Shown here: one piece after another, positions 63,879 to 64,000 of the stretch
How the letters are laid out: each line of letters opens with the position of its first letter
Position numbering within the stretch: the first letter of the stretch is position 1
NCBI RefSeq assembly: GCF_016859285.1
Contig: NC_053417.1
Span: forward strand, 26,234,206 to 26,298,205
Direction of reading: 5' to 3'
DNA: 64,000 nt
DNA from: Xiphias gladius
Taxonomy: Eukaryota; Chordata; Actinopteri; Istiophoriformes; Xiphiidae
The notes under the pieces: generated by a model
Databases searched by the model: none
The model's input: the letters and a program-made list of their open reading frames with translations, nothing else
Told to the model about the DNA's origin: nothing
Translations under genes and position numbers: made by a program

Positions 63879-64000
63879 AATTAGGGCTGCAAATAACGAT
63901 TATTTTCATTATTGATTAACCTGTCAATTATTTTGTCTGGGGGAAAAAAAAAAAAAAAAAATTTAACATCACTGTAAAAAATGTCAATCTCTGTTTCCCA
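63879..64000 (+). repeat. Family A copy cut by the window end
   Basis: TTAGGGCTGCAAATAACGAT, TCATTATTGATTAACCTGTC, then TAAAAAATGTCAATCTCTG; it lies in a TMBIM6 intron. Confidence 0.8.

Overview
The window is nuclear DNA from a ray-finned fish, most likely a spiny-rayed (percomorph) teleost. Genes are split into small exons with GT/AG borders. The proteins are clear vertebrate orthologues. The DNA between exons is AT-rich, full of (GT)n tracts, and crowded with short inverted-repeat transposons of fish type. There is no prokaryotic or viral gene organisation.

Layout. 1-1470 looks like the 3' end of a + strand gene whose coding part lies outside the window; human gene order suggests CCNT1. 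At 2950-15560 is KANSL2 (+ strand), with a CCAAT-box promoter, one noncoding exon and nine coding exons that join without a frame break into a 504-residue protein. At 17.2-58.7 kb is NCKAP5L (+ strand): a CpG-rich candidate promoter at 17.2-17.7 kb, about 28 kb of mostly repetitive 5' intron with further candidate noncoding exons, then eleven coding exons (45589-57646) encoding 1420 residues. At 59.7-63.8 kb is the 3' half of TMBIM6 (Bax inhibitor-1, - strand), tail to tail with NCKAP5L; its N-terminal exons lie beyond the right edge.

The genes do not form a pathway. KANSL2 is a subunit of the NSL histone acetyltransferase complex, NCKAP5L is a centrosome and microtubule-tip protein, and TMBIM6 is an ER membrane regulator of calcium and cell death. 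The convergent NCKAP5L/TMBIM6 pair matches human 12q13; KANSL2 sitting next to it does not.

Most of the rest is transposon-derived. One short inverted-repeat family (family A) has more than 20 copies, including a four-unit tandem array that runs into the splice acceptor of the first coding exon of KANSL2. There are also two Tc1-like remnants, a degraded LINE antisense in a KANSL2 intron, and several other MITE families. I found no previously undescribed multi-gene system. The points most worth checking are the repeat-abutted acceptor of KANSL2, a Cys/His-rich cluster in NCKAP5L, a GC-AG intron and a partial exon duplication in NCKAP5L.
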